Source: Pseudocercospora fijiensis CIRAD86
Lineage: Eukaryota; Ascomycota; Dothideomycetes; Mycosphaerellales; Mycosphaerellaceae
Direction of reading: 5' to 3'
Assembly (NCBI RefSeq): GCF_000340215.1
Contig: NW_006921532.1
Span: forward strand, 9,701,172-9,765,171
Length of the DNA: 64,000 bases
Of the stretch, positions 32,991 through 43,382 are shown piece by piece (positions within the stretch are counted from its first letter, which is position 1; each line of letters opens with the position of its first letter). Below the pieces are notes generated by a model, which was not told the DNA's origin, ran no database searches, and was given only the letters and a program-made list of their open reading frames with translations. Both the position numbers and the translations under genes were made by a program.

Positions 32991-35639
32991 CTACATCTGA
33001 TTCAGCACTGCTTGAACGCCGACACTGCCGCTGTCTTCTCGCCTCATGATGTACGGTCTAAGATCGGCTTTCTCAACGCCTTGCAGAGAGCCTGCGCCCG
33101 CACCAAAGTTCCGAAGTCGATCTCTGAGCGCGTCAGGTCCGATGACAAAGAGGTTGGCAATTTCTGTTAGGACTTCCAGACTTGGTTGGAATGATGGAGG
33201 TAGATCCCACGAGCGCAAAAGCTCGATATACTTTGTAATGTCCTTTGAGACGACGAGGGCTCCAGTAAGCGACACCGGGTAAGACTTGAAGTGCGTCAAA
33301 AGAAGTGATCGGAGGCCGATCGCTAGCTCTAGAGAGAAAGCATCCAGGACGCGTCCAGACAAAGACGCCTTTGCTCGCGAGTGAAGGCGGTTGAGGAATG
33401 TGTAAATTGACTGACACGTAGACGTCTGGAGTTGGTCCAGCTGTAAGGTAGCATCGTCCTTGGGCCTAAAGTCTGTCTTTCGTTGATTCGAGAGGAGTCG
33501 CTGAGTCCATGAGATTGCTACGTCTATTGTCTTTTGCAGAACAGCATCAATTTTGCTTTCCATTCTGTCAACAAAGTTGTTGGTCTGTTTCTCCAGGTCC
33601 CTGCGGATGGTAAGATTGCTCGCTGCCAAAGGAAGGAGCAGCATCTGTATTGTCGTAAGCATGAGATGCAGCACGCTGACCGCAGTCCGGAGGTCAGTGA
33701 TGTAGCTCAAATCAGGCTCCGTCTTGGTGTTCGTTTCCGCCGCAGTGGCTGAGTCGATAGCGGCATCCAGCGCAGTCTCTAGGTAGATCTCGCCCATGTG
33801 CGTGATCAAAAGGTGAAGGAGTTCGCGAATTTCCTTTGGGGTTTCGTTGCCTCCACCAGCCAACTCCAGTCCCCGACCAACACCTTCTGCCAGCCACTTG
33901 AGCATTCGTTTGGTGAATGGCAAACTGAGCTGTCCGTCTTCATCGGTGACGTCCACGTCATGAGGCGCCGCATGATCCTTTGCATGGTGAAGGCCGGCGA
34001 TGCGCATGAGCATGGCTTTTTGACCAGGCTGCAAGTCCGCACTGTCTAGTCGCTCAGAGTATGCATCGCGAGCGCTGCTGATGAACTCCTTGCTACGAGC
34101 AGAAATGGCACCCAAGTAAGTAGTCGTTTGAACAGAGACCTTGCGTCGTCGAGAATGATAAAGCGTGAATTTGAACAGCAGACCCTCAAAGAGCTCGCCG
34201 AGATTGCGCTTTTCCCGCTCAATATAACTGGTGCCCGTGAAGTATGGCACGAAGAGCTCGTCAAGTTGCTGGTCGAGGACGGCCGCACTGACCGATGAGA
34301 CTGGCTCCGGGTGATCTGTGAGTCCATGCGCTTTGAGATCTTCCACCAAAGCTGCGATGTAAGATCTAGAGGCTTGCAAGGAGCGAAGGAATGCCAGCGA
34401 GGAGATGCTGTCGGCTTTATTAAGGACCATCTCCAGCCGTTGCTGGATGGACTGTTGAAAGACTCGCTGCAGAAAGCGGGCGAGAACTTCTTCGTAATAA
34501 GGAAACGCACGCTTGATGATGAAGCTTTCCTCCTGGACGACCACTTTGACCTCGTCAATAAGGGACTGCAAGCTTGGTTCTACACCCGGTGGTTCTGTGT
34601 CTGGATCTGCCAGTCTCTCCCATGTATCGTTGTCGACCACTAACTCCTCTGTGACGAGCTGGGATCTGTCGATGAAAAATTGGTGTTGATTGACGAAAAG
34701 TGATATGACAGAATTGCCATCGCCAAAATCCTGGAGCGCTACCGCACACTCCCTCATACCATCGAAGTTCTGCCTTCGATAAAACTCGTCGAATGATTTC
34801 AATAAGTCCTTCTCCAACATCTCCAGGAACTTTTCTATTATTTCTCGCGGTTGATGGCCATTTCTGCCTCTTCGTATGCTACCCGTAGGAGAATCGGTTT
34901 CGTTGCTGCCATTGATGCCGTTTGCGATGTGATATCCATTTGTTTTGGGCGCTGTTCCGTTCTGCGCCTCGATGCCTCGATGCAGCCGTTGCGATATCTT
35001 GAGCAACTGACGGGCTATGTGCGCACAACGAACCTTGCCCTCGCCGCCACCCGTCTTACGAACATCATCAAGACTCGACAAGTCGCCTCGCTCGCTGACT
35101 TCCAGCCAGCACTGGAGAATGAACTTGGCGTCCTGAGCGCGCTGCCGTTGCCTGTCCAGCTCTTCTAAGCGCTCACCAATGCGCATAGCAGCGTTTCCGC
35201 CAGCATCGCCGTCACCATCCAGCGTCCTCTCCAGACGGTGGAAGGATGCGATGGCACGCTCCAGCTCCTGCTCTCGCGACTTGATATTGGTATTGTGCTG
35301 GTTCTCGGCCCTCCGAACGCCGGCGCCTAAGTCATTCTCACGCTCCTGAAGATCCTCGCTCAGCGTCTTCAGCCTATTCAGCGCATGTTCGAAGGTCCGG
35401 ATCAGAGGCTTGGGGTCGAATGCCTGGCTCGACTGCGCGGCCGCAGAGGTAGGCGCGGACCTTCGGGCAGGAACGGCAGCATCCGACAGTGACTCTACAA
35501 AGTCCTTGACAATGAAGTCCTTGCTACTGAATGTATCGAGACTGAAGACGTGGGTGTGCCGGATGGATTGGAGGGTCGCTGGGCGGGAGGAGAAGGCAGA
35601 CATCAACGACGCAGCGTCCGGGCTGCCGACGCGCGACAT
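32991..35639 (-). CDS. SEC10: Exocyst complex subunit Sec10, 882 aa
   Basis: Sec10 (EXOC5) is one of eight exocyst subunits and tethers secretory vesicles to the plasma membrane before SNARE fusion, in hyphae at the tip and septa. The frame shows family blocks: 'TFSSKDFIVKDFVESL' near residue 35, a coiled-coil region around 80-180 (E/R/L/Q-rich), 'KFILQCWLEVSERG.LSSLDDVR' with 'GGGEGKVRCA' after it, and 'YRRQNFDGMRECA.ALQDFGDGN' near 300. The helical-rod C-terminal half is full length. I start at Met 35639 and not at the first in-frame Met (35807), because the added 56 residues are Cys/Arg/Ser-rich and unlike the family, while Met 35639 leads directly into the conserved start. The resulting length fits fungal Sec10 (yeast 871). 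Single exon. Divergent from the S28 peptidase gene. Confidence 0.93.
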   Translation of the reverse strand: MSRVGSPDAASLMSAFSSRPATLQSIRHTHVFSLDTFSSKDFIVKDFVESLSDAAVPARRSAPTSAAAQSSQAFDPKPLIRTFEHALNRLKTLSEDLQERENDLGAGVRRAENQHNTNIKSREQELERAIASFHRLERTLDGDGDAGGNAAMRIGERLEELDRQRQRAQDAKFILQCWLEVSERGDLSSLDDVRKTGGGEGKVRCAHIARQLLKISQRLHRGIEAQNGTAPKTNGYHIANGINGSNETDSPTGSIRRGRNGHQPREIIEKFLEMLEKDLLKSFDEFYRRQNFDGMRECAVALQDFGDGNSVISLFVNQHQFFIDRSQLVTEELVVDNDTWERLADPDTEPPGVEPSLQSLIDEVKVVVQEESFIIKRAFPYYEEVLARFLQRVFQQSIQQRLEMVLNKADSISSLAFLRSLQASRSYIAALVEDLKAHGLTDHPEPVSSVSAAVLDQQLDELFVPYFTGTSYIEREKRNLGELFEGLLFKFTLYHSRRRKVSVQTTTYLGAISARSKEFISSARDAYSERLDSADLQPGQKAMLMRIAGLHHAKDHAAPHDVDVTDEDGQLSLPFTKRMLKWLAEGVGRGLELAGGGNETPKEIRELLHLLITHMGEIYLETALDAAIDSATAAETNTKTEPDLSYITDLRTAVSVLHLMLTTIQMLLLPLAASNLTIRRDLEKQTNNFVDRMESKIDAVLQKTIDVAISWTQRLLSNQRKTDFRPKDDATLQLDQLQTSTCQSIYTFLNRLHSRAKASLSGRVLDAFSLELAIGLRSLLLTHFKSYPVSLTGALVVSKDITKYIELLRSWDLPPSFQPSLEVLTEIANLFVIGPDALRDRLRNFGAGAGSLQGVEKADLRPYIMRREDSGSVGVQAVLNQM

Positions 35640-36385
35640 TACGATTTCGACGCAGTCATCAGTCGTCGGGATATTGGTGCACAATGGCGATGGCGTCTGA
35701 TCATGGTCCCTTCTCGAGCGCCAATAATGTCTGTGTACACTTGACGAGCAGCAGTAACGTAAGGTAGCGTAGATAAGCTCAGAGCTGCCAGCCAGCCAGC
35801 CAACCAACCCAAATCTGCCGACATTTGGCCGTGGGTCAGGTCAGGCAGTAGTGAGGTGGGCACAGCAGCACAGCACAGCACAGCACAGCACAGCACAGCA
35901 TGCCAGCTGTCAGCCTTGCGTTGCTGTTGCTGTTGCCATTGCCATTGCCATTGCCATTGCCACTTCTGTAGGTAGGCACATGCATCCTGCTATGATCTCC
36001 GCACTTGTATCACTGCCAGCCAGACATGTGCACTTCTTGGCACAGATGCACAGATGCATTCGATATCATTCGGTCTTGGAGATCGCATCCTTGTGATATG
36101 ATAGATACTATACTGCAGAACAAGCCGGGTTCCCTAACGGAGGTTCCCTAACGGAGGTTCCCTAGCCTGAGGTTGCAGTGCTTGCCCGTTGCCTATGACA
36201 CAGGCCTAACGTTACAGTAGTTCTAAACCCACCTTCCTTTCCCGGCTGTACTGATCGAGCTACGGGCCAGGTCTTGATTATTGCACCACCACTCACTGTC
36301 ACATCAGCGCCGTCCTTCATGCTCTCGATCATCAAGCGACAACGCAACGCTGAGTCGGCCTCTGACTGACGCGCACACTGACAAC
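35640..36385. promoter_or_regulatory. Divergent promoter region between SEC10 and the S28 gene, with microsatellites
   Basis: 746 bp serving both start codons. It holds eight units of CAGCA (35861-35900), a TTGCTG/TTGCCA-type hexamer run (about 35920-35962), and a 14-bp repeat GTTCCCTAACGGAG in nearly three copies (36128-36163). Pyrimidine-rich stretches precede the S28 start. Core promoter elements are not clear. Confidence 0.6.
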
Positions 36386-38365
36386 ATGGCGCCGTTGCAA
36401 AGCTGGCTTGGCCTTGGCCTGCTGCTCTGCTCGTCCGCACATGCATTCACCTCATCTCTGGCCCTCAAGTCCTCCACACACTCGCAGAAGTCGTTGCTGA
36501 GCAAGCAACACGACACCAATCCTAAGCTTCTGTATCCCGCCTACAACTTCTCCGTGCCAGTTGACCATTTCCACAATGAATCGCAATACGAGCCGCACAG
36601 CAACGCCACCTTTCCCTTGCGATACTGGTTCGATGCATCGCATTACAAGAAGGGCGGTCCCGTCTTCGTGCTGCAGTCTGGGGAGACTTCTGGCGTGGGG
36701 CGACTGCCATTTTTGCAGAAAGGTATCGCGTGCATATACTGTCTGCAGAGGGCATAGGCTGACTGTCGGCCTGCCGCTCTCAAGGCATTGTATCAATCAT
36801 CACTCGCGCCACTAATGGCATTGGAGTAATCCTGGAACATCGGTACTACGGCACATCTTGGCCTGTCCCAGACTTATCAACGCATAACTTCAGGTTTCTC
36901 ACCACAGCCCAAGCAATGGCCGATGAAGCATACTTTGCGCAGAACATCAAGTTTCCCGGTCTCGAAGAACACGGCGATTTAACATCCAAGACCACAGCTT
37001 GGATATCTTACGGCGGTTCTTACGCGGGCGCTTTCAGTGCCTTCCTTCGTCTCCAATATCCCGACGTATTCTGGGGATCGATTTCCAGTTCCGGTGTGAC
37101 CAAAGCCATCTGGGATTATTGGCAGTATTTCCAGTAAGTATATCATAAGATGCAAGGCATGACTCCGCTCAGTGCCAACATCTGGAGCCGCCGTCTTAGA
37201 CATAGGATGCTGGTCTCGGCCTTGGCTTTTACGGCCGACTATCTCTCTATTTGACGCACAGGCTGACCCTCGTACCCTTCACTTTCAGGCCGATTGCTGA
37301 GAAAGCTCCTCAAGATTGCATTGCCGCGCAGAGGCTGCTTATAGATGTTATTGACAGCATTTTGATCGACAAGAGCGACACTAATCTTCCTACGGAGCTC
37401 AAGAGTGTTTTCGGGTTTGAGAACGTTACATATCTCACTGGCTTCGCAGACGTTCTGACCAGCCCACTTTCCTATTGGCAATCGCTAAACTGGGTACGTA
37501 ATGCGAATCTTTACTAGTGGTGAATCTAACAAACTTGAAGGATCCGGCCATTAGTTCCAACGAATTCTACCATTACTGCGATAATATTACGTCTACAGAT
37601 TTGCTATATCCGGGCACTGATTCTCTTCGTTCAAGTGTGACTGGTCTTATACAACGAGGCGGACGTCACGAGCCGAATGAAATCCTTGTCGGTTCCATGC
37701 TCAACGCTATCGGCTACTTCAACCTGACCGTAGTTGACGACTGTGCAAGCCAGAATATGACTCAAGATGAATGCTTTGGCAGCGATCACAACAAGACTTA
37801 CACTTCGGCCACTTCCATCGAAGATGCCTATTGGAAGAGCTGGCCGTATCAGTATTGCACAGAATGGGGCTACCTGCAGACTGGAAACACTCCCAAGGGT
37901 GAGCTACCACTGATTTCAAGGACTTTGGATCTGGAATATCGAAGCCTTATATGCCGAATGGCCTTCAATATCACCGAGCCCCCTAATTTGGAAGTCATCA
38001 ATAAATATGGTGGATACGACATTTCGTATCCTCGGCTTGCTATAGTCGATGGTGATTGGGATCCGTGGAAGCCGGCCACGCCACATGCATTTGAGTAAGT
38101 ACAGACGAAGTCTCTTTGACGAGGTCAAGCTCATTGGGTATTCAGATTTGGCGCGAAGGACCGCAGCAGTAATGTGTCAGAGCCTTTCATCCTGATCTCA
38201 GAGGCTGTTCACCACTGGGATGAGAACGGACTATTTCCGAACCAAACGACAGCAGAACTGCCACCTCCCAGAATTGTTGACGTCCAAGCAGAACTCGTGC
38301 AAGCTGTACATTCGTGGATGCTGGAATGGGATTCCAAGCGTATGAACGAAGGTAGCTACTCGTGA
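36386..38365 (+). CDS. Secreted S28-family serine peptidase, 554 aa, five exons
   Basis: S28 peptidases (prolyl carboxypeptidase/DPP2/thymus-specific peptidase family) cleave after Pro near chain ends. Best model: join(36386..36722,36785..37133,37289..37493,37541..38094,38146..38365), 1665 nt. Introns are 62, 155, 47 and 51 nt; three donors are GTAAGT or GTACGT. The protein starts with a hydrophobic signal peptide (about residues 1-19). The nucleophile is Ser191 in G-G-S-Y-A-G, preceded by 'ILEHRYYGTS'. The Asp is 471 in G-D-W-D-P-W and the His is 504 or 505 in A-V-H-H-W-D-E-N, so the triad is complete. Many N-x-S/T sites suggest glycosylation and secretion or vacuolar delivery. The stop overlaps a GTGAGT, so an alternative C-terminal exon cannot be excluded. 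Exact substrate unknown. Confidence 0.9.
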
Positions 38366-39031
38366 GTTTTCTGGAAAATCAAGCATCCGGGATGTAAACA
38401 TTGATCATTATGGAAAGAACACATAACGACTTACGATGATGAGACGAGTTCATGAGAACGGCAGCCATATGGCACGCATTCAACAACTATTCGCAGAGCA
38501 GGAAAGAATGTGAAGAAGAACTACAAAGTGGGCGATCGATATGTATCTCTATGAAAGCTCATAAATAGACGAGGAGTAGATGTATGCATGGTTGGCTCGC
38601 AGTTCGCGAGCTGCTGAGACAAAGTGTAATCGACGGGCATAACAGTGCTCGTGGGTTGGTTACTCAATGCGGAGACTCCAATGCGCACGAGCTGTCTTTG
38701 ATGTGCAGCATGTGAATAGAATGCAAGGTGGAACTTGGAAGATGAAAACGATAGTGAAGCTTTGGTAGCAGCTGTGGTCGGCTCCAGCTTCAAGCCGAAG
38801 TTGCCCCCACCCCACCCCATCCCCCCCAGTAGTGCGGGATCTCTACGAAAGGAGTTGAGATTCGAGAGTGACAAACAATGATCCATGCTGGCTGAAACAC
38901 CGCACGTGTCTGAAGGCCCCATTGATTGTTGCATACAGAGAGAGGTATGCGGTTGCCACGCGAGGTGTGAGATCGCTCCACCAATCTGCCTCGGCCGCCG
39001 CCACCGCCGCGTCCAGTTTCACCAAACAGCA
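38366..39031. promoter_or_regulatory. Intergenic 666 bp with a strong G-quadruplex motif
   Basis: Between the S28 stop and the TCO89-like start. 38804-38827 is four C-runs (5, 4, 4 and 7) separated by one or two bases, i.e. a G4 motif on the minus strand about 205-230 bp upstream of the ATG. The frame from 39032 stays open upstream to 38885, so part of this stretch is the probable 5' UTR. Confidence 0.6.
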
Positions 39032-41389
39032 ATGCCATCTCCATCACCACACCATAATGCCACCTCCCCACGTCATGCCACCAGCGGCTTGCCGGCGAGC
39101 AATCACACCTCAGACCCCAATCCAGCATCAGGTGCAGCGTCAGGTGCAGCTTCAGCTTCAGCTACGCCGAGGCCGAGCTTGATGAAACGACAGTCGTCCC
39201 AATCGTCGCAGTCGTCTGTACGCCTCAAAGACGTGGTCAGTCCTGGATCGGACCACCCACTCCGGGTCAAATCACGCCACACCAAGATCGTCCTCCCGCG
39301 CAACCACAGCAGCGCGCGCAACCTCGCCAAGCTCAACCGCCAGGCGCAGAACGTCCAGGCCCAGGCCCAGGCCGGCGATGATGGGCGCAAGCACTCGCGA
39401 CAACGCTCGCACGAAGGCGACACCGAGATACGCCTGCCTGGCAGCCTGGACGAGTCACGACCGCAGATGAAGAGGAACTTGACAGCGTACCAGTTGCCTC
39501 GCAATACCTCGCACGCGAAGCTCAAGAAGAACCTCTCACACGGACAGCTGACCAGGCTTGGATCCGGCAGGAATTTAGTGGCCATGGCCTCCACAGCTCA
39601 CCGAGCCCCTCCGTCGCCAGGCCTGAAGGGAAAGAGCAAACGTCCCAAGTCTGCCGAGATCGCTGGAGCTGGACAGGAGTTGAATGTACGGCAGGCAGAG
39701 CCACGACGAAGGTCGCAAGAAGAGAGGCAAACTCAACAGCCAGAATATGCCAGAAGAGCATCCAACAAAAAGGTCGGCTTTGCAGTCGGTAGTGTGGACT
39801 CGAGCGATCAAGAGGAAGTGCCAGAAATGGAAGGCAGCGGCCTGCAAGAGGACGAGTGGACGGAAGAGAGTGCCAGTGCCAGTCCCTACAGTACGCGCCA
39901 GAACACAGCCAACAATTCGCGGAGGGCCAGCATGAATGTGGAGCGCACGGTCGAGAAGCAGACCCCGGGCCAGCTTCTAGGCATGAAGCTCTCGGAGCAG
40001 ATGCAAAGGAACGAAACCACGCAGCAGAAATCTACGGCAGAGGTCAATGCTAGCAGCGACAGCGACGAGGATGAGCCCCCAAGCCCTCGTTCCATGGCTC
40101 GTGTTAGGAAAGCAGAGGCCTTAAAGCCGAAGGAAGATGTGCGGCGCTCACCTCAAAAGCCTCCACAAAATGATGGACGACTTACAGAACGTCATGAACC
40201 TGTGCGTGATGAAATGGCACTGACTCAGACACAACCACATCAAGTGCGAGAACCTCATTCTCATCCCGTTGAGCAAACACCTCCCACGGCCGCCATTTCC
40301 AAGACTGTCCCTCAAATTCCATTTGCCAGAGCGAAAGACCAACCCGCAGGAGAAGCTCCAAAAAGTTCTCAAGCCAAAGACTACGCCAACCCAGCAGCTC
40401 GCCGTCTTTTGAGCAGTCAAAAACTGGCTGGACCAGCTGTTCTAAGCAATGTGAGCGCATTGGACGACAAGCACAGCCAACGTGGCTCGCCAGCCCCTTC
40501 GATGCAGTCTTCCAGGTCCAATATTGGAGACGGAGCTGCAGACGAGGATCAAGACGAGCTGGTCTCAAGATTCATGCCGAGTGCTTCGCATCCTTCTGGC
40601 GACAGCGGCGTCAACACTGCTGTTGGCACCCCGAACAAGGGCGGCTTCCACACGCCGGAGGAGGGCCACTCATATCTGTCTCAACACCACGAGAAAGGCT
40701 TTCAGGTCGGGCTTATCAGCCCGGGATCAACGGTTTCAGGCTCATCTGGAGCCACAACTCCAGCCACTGGCCGATCACGAACGGAACTACGATTATTACA
40801 AGAGAAGGCCCTCGCCGATATGGAGTCCAGGACTGATACGAAACCACATCTTCCGGCGTGGCAATATGACCGGCGCAATGAGACCCTCAAATCTTTCATG
40901 AGCAGCACAACTCTCGGCAGTAGCAATCGCAGCCTAGTCAACAATGGCTTGGGTATGGGTCCAGAAATCTTCCAAGGACGATTCAGAGCTGTTAACACCG
41001 AGCTCAGAGTAGTTCAGAAGTTTCGGGATCCACTCGGCGAAGCAATTGCGCGATTGAAGCAATGCAAGGGCAGCAAATTGAGCCAGCGTTCCTCGCCACA
41101 GAAGCCGAGCGCAGCCGGGCTTGCGTCGAGTAAGAGCGCCGTTCAGCTCCCTGCAACACAGAAGGCAAGCAGTCTGTCCAAGTCGGCATCGCCGCCAAAA
41201 GCAGCCGAGCCTCTCAAAAGAACGGCACAGAGCAGTGTCTCGTTTGCTGGCGGCGGCAGCGAGCGACAGCGCGCAAAGCGCGAAGTGAGCTTCGCAGGAG
41301 CACCTCAGACCAGAGAATTCCAGCGCGAACTGGCTGAAGGTACTCCATTTGAGATCGCTACGGTTCTATGGAACAGCTTCGAAAAGTGA
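39032..41389 (+). CDS. TCO89-like protein (putative TORC1 subunit), 785 aa
   Basis: Single-exon, low-complexity, basic Ser/Gln/Arg-rich protein. Near the N-terminus it shows short repeated blocks of the type 'L-P-R-N-x-S', 'K-N-L-S-H-x-x-L' and 'R-N-L-x-K-L' (about residues 80-180), which is the pattern I associate with the fungal TCO89 family. A more ordered C-terminal block (about 585-690; 'TELRLLQEKALADME', 'NRSLVNNG', 'RFRAVNTELR...KFRDP') is probably helical. TCO89 is a TORC1 component at the vacuole involved in stress and cell-wall integrity. I choose Met 39032 because the 49 residues upstream are Cys-rich, unlike the rest, and this Met has a good context. Assignment rests on pattern, not on a solved domain; other Ser-rich scaffold proteins are possible. 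Confidence 0.62.
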   Translation: MPSPSPHHNATSPRHATSGLPASNHTSDPNPASGAASGAASASATPRPSLMKRQSSQSSQSSVRLKDVVSPGSDHPLRVKSRHTKIVLPRNHSSARNLAKLNRQAQNVQAQAQAGDDGRKHSRQRSHEGDTEIRLPGSLDESRPQMKRNLTAYQLPRNTSHAKLKKNLSHGQLTRLGSGRNLVAMASTAHRAPPSPGLKGKSKRPKSAEIAGAGQELNVRQAEPRRRSQEERQTQQPEYARRASNKKVGFAVGSVDSSDQEEVPEMEGSGLQEDEWTEESASASPYSTRQNTANNSRRASMNVERTVEKQTPGQLLGMKLSEQMQRNETTQQKSTAEVNASSDSDEDEPPSPRSMARVRKAEALKPKEDVRRSPQKPPQNDGRLTERHEPVRDEMALTQTQPHQVREPHSHPVEQTPPTAAISKTVPQIPFARAKDQPAGEAPKSSQAKDYANPAARRLLSSQKLAGPAVLSNVSALDDKHSQRGSPAPSMQSSRSNIGDGAADEDQDELVSRFMPSASHPSGDSGVNTAVGTPNKGGFHTPEEGHSYLSQHHEKGFQVGLISPGSTVSGSSGATTPATGRSRTELRLLQEKALADMESRTDTKPHLPAWQYDRRNETLKSFMSSTTLGSSNRSLVNNGLGMGPEIFQGRFRAVNTELRVVQKFRDPLGEAIARLKQCKGSKLSQRSSPQKPSAAGLASSKSAVQLPATQKASSLSKSASPPKAAEPLKRTAQSSVSFAGGGSERQRAKREVSFAGAPQTREFQRELAEGTPFEIATVLWNSFEK

Positions 41390-41829
41390 AATGACATTAT
41401 TGATGGCTTTCGGTCTATGCTTTTACATTTGATGATCGCGGTTTAGCGAGGCGTTTGCACATGGCGGGATCTTGAACAGCCCGGCGTCGTTCTTGCTTCG
41501 TTCTCCATCAATTACAAGATCAAGGCCTAGACAGCCTTGCTCTTTGGCCGGCGTGACGATGCTAACTAATAGAGACTTGTAGATAGATAGGCTAACTACG
41601 CGGCAGTAGCGATGGGTGGCCATATGGATTTTCAAACTTATACAGCGGTACGCCGTGTGGATAGCAGCGGACTATGTATAGGCGTGGGTATAACGTAGAT
41701 TACTAATTGTATAAGATTTTGCATATAGAAGGTAAAGAACAGTATATCCGTTCCTATTAGAAGTCCTATATAGTTAAACTAGGGTAAATAAGCGTTAAGA
41801 AGGTAATACAAAGCGTATATAATAGTGCG
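41390..41829. other. Edge of transposon block 2
   Basis: 3' flank of the TCO89-like gene, then a change to RIP-like composition from about 41640 onward. No gene or clear transposon end found; the hAT 3' terminal repeat, if still present, should be here. Confidence 0.55.
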
Positions 41830-42929
41830 CGCTATTCGAGCTCGTTAATCTCGTCGTTAAGACTACCGTCGGTACTAAGATAGTTATTATTCTACCTATA
41901 CTTTAACCGGAGGTTCTAGAAGAGGTATACGAGCTTATTAATAGTATAGTAAGATAGGCGGTTATAGCAGAGGTTATAAATAAAGTTATAAGCCGACTAG
42001 TTACGCTTAGCAATACTAGTTATTAGAGCTAGCGAGAGCGACAGTATATATAGTATAGATAGGTCTACTATCTCGTCTAGCTAGTAGGTTTGCTACTACT
42101 AAAGGATAGTAAGCGACTTATAGCTATTCTACTTAATAGTATCGCCGAAGGGGCCTTCGCGTTGCTTAAGAAGTAAGAGCTAAGCTAGAAGTATCGAAAC
42201 TCGGTCGTTATCGCTATAGTAATAATCGTATAGAAGCTACTCTTAAAAAGCTATTAACTCGTCGTTCTTAATCCTAATCGGTCGGCTCTCGCGTTACTAA
42301 GGGTTAGAGAGATAGGCAATAAGTATTAGCGGATAGTATACCTTATCGAAGCGGTCTAATATAGTATCTTAGATCTCGGCGGCTAGAGCGAGCTAATTGT
42401 CGTACGTCTTCTCTATTAGCTACTTATAGTTAGCAAAGACGTAACTAAGCTTAACCTTATCGCTCTCGAGCGTAATAGTAACCTAAAGGAAGGGCTTAAG
42501 GAAGTCGCGAAGGTAAATAGCGCTCTACTAGAAGGAAGGGTTGTAAAACAAGGATTTAATCTTATACTATGCCTTACGTTCTATAGGCGCCGCTCTATAA
42601 GCGAGGACCTTCTCGTCGCTAAAGGCAATACGCTAACAGACCGGTATATTATAGATAAGTCCGTTAACTATATTAAACTTGCCTTACTAGCGAGTCTTAC
42701 CTAGTAGCTTCTAGCTTACGAATTCGAGTCTAGAGACTTCTACGAGTTTAACGAGCTACTAAGTAAAGTTTCCGTAGTCTTTAGCGTATTTAACGTATAT
42801 AAGGACATCGCCGTATATCTCTCGAATAGCTACTAGCGCGTACTTGCTAGTTATAAGGCGATTAATAAGGAGGTATATATAGTAAGAACCGTAGCCGAGA
42901 TTAATTAAATGCAGGTAATAGTTTCGTAA
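41830..42929 (-). pseudogene. hAT transposase, C-terminal part (RIP-degraded)
   Basis: The minus-strand frame from 42929 to about 41830 reads as the second half of a hAT-type transposase with RIP stops. It ends with the hAT dimerisation domain at about 42060-41890: 'SLSLALITSIAKRNQSAYNFI', then 'NRLSY', then 'KLVYLFQNLRLKYR', matching the family pattern of small residues, E/K-R-N-x-S, N-R-L and L-V-x-x-x-x-N-L. The gene is split: its first part lies at 50407-51500 beyond the B insertion, and the 5-bp CGTAA occurs at both breaks. Confidence 0.8.
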
Positions 42930-43125
42930 TATTAGGGCTAAAGAGGCTATACGTAATTAGTATATAACTAGGCTAAGTAAAGCTAGGGTCTTAGTGCCTT
43001 AGGCAGGGCTTAGCGCTTAGTAATAGGCTAACTTGCCTACCTTCCTCCCTCTCCTTCTAGCTCCTTATCGAATACTACCTATACCTACTACTACCCTATC
43101 TACCTGCTAATATACCCTTCTTATA
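42930..43125 (+). repeat. 5' LTR of B copy 3
   Basis: 196 bp from TATTAGGGC to CCCTTCTTATA. The ends correspond to TGTTAGGG...CTTACA in the less mutated copy at 25365-25560. Followed by TAGTATTCGATC, the possible primer site. Confidence 0.94.
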
Positions 43126-43382
43126 TAGTATTCGATCTACCCTTTAAGGGTAGTAGCTAGATAGTCCTTATTTCAAGCTTTTAGCGGTATAGCTACGAAC
43201 AAGACTAATCTAACTATATTGCGCCCGAAGAACGGGACCTATACGTACTATTCTATCGAAACAACCGTACTAATTATTAAGCAAGGCCTTCTATACGGCC
43301 TATTATACTAAGTCAATCGTACTAGACTAATATCTACTAATTCCGCTATATCCGTATCTTAGGGGCTAATAATACATTATTA

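Noticed and set aside
35640..35807. Longer SEC10 start at 35807
   Set aside because: The extra 56 residues are unlike the family and the downstream Met leads straight into the conserved N-terminus.
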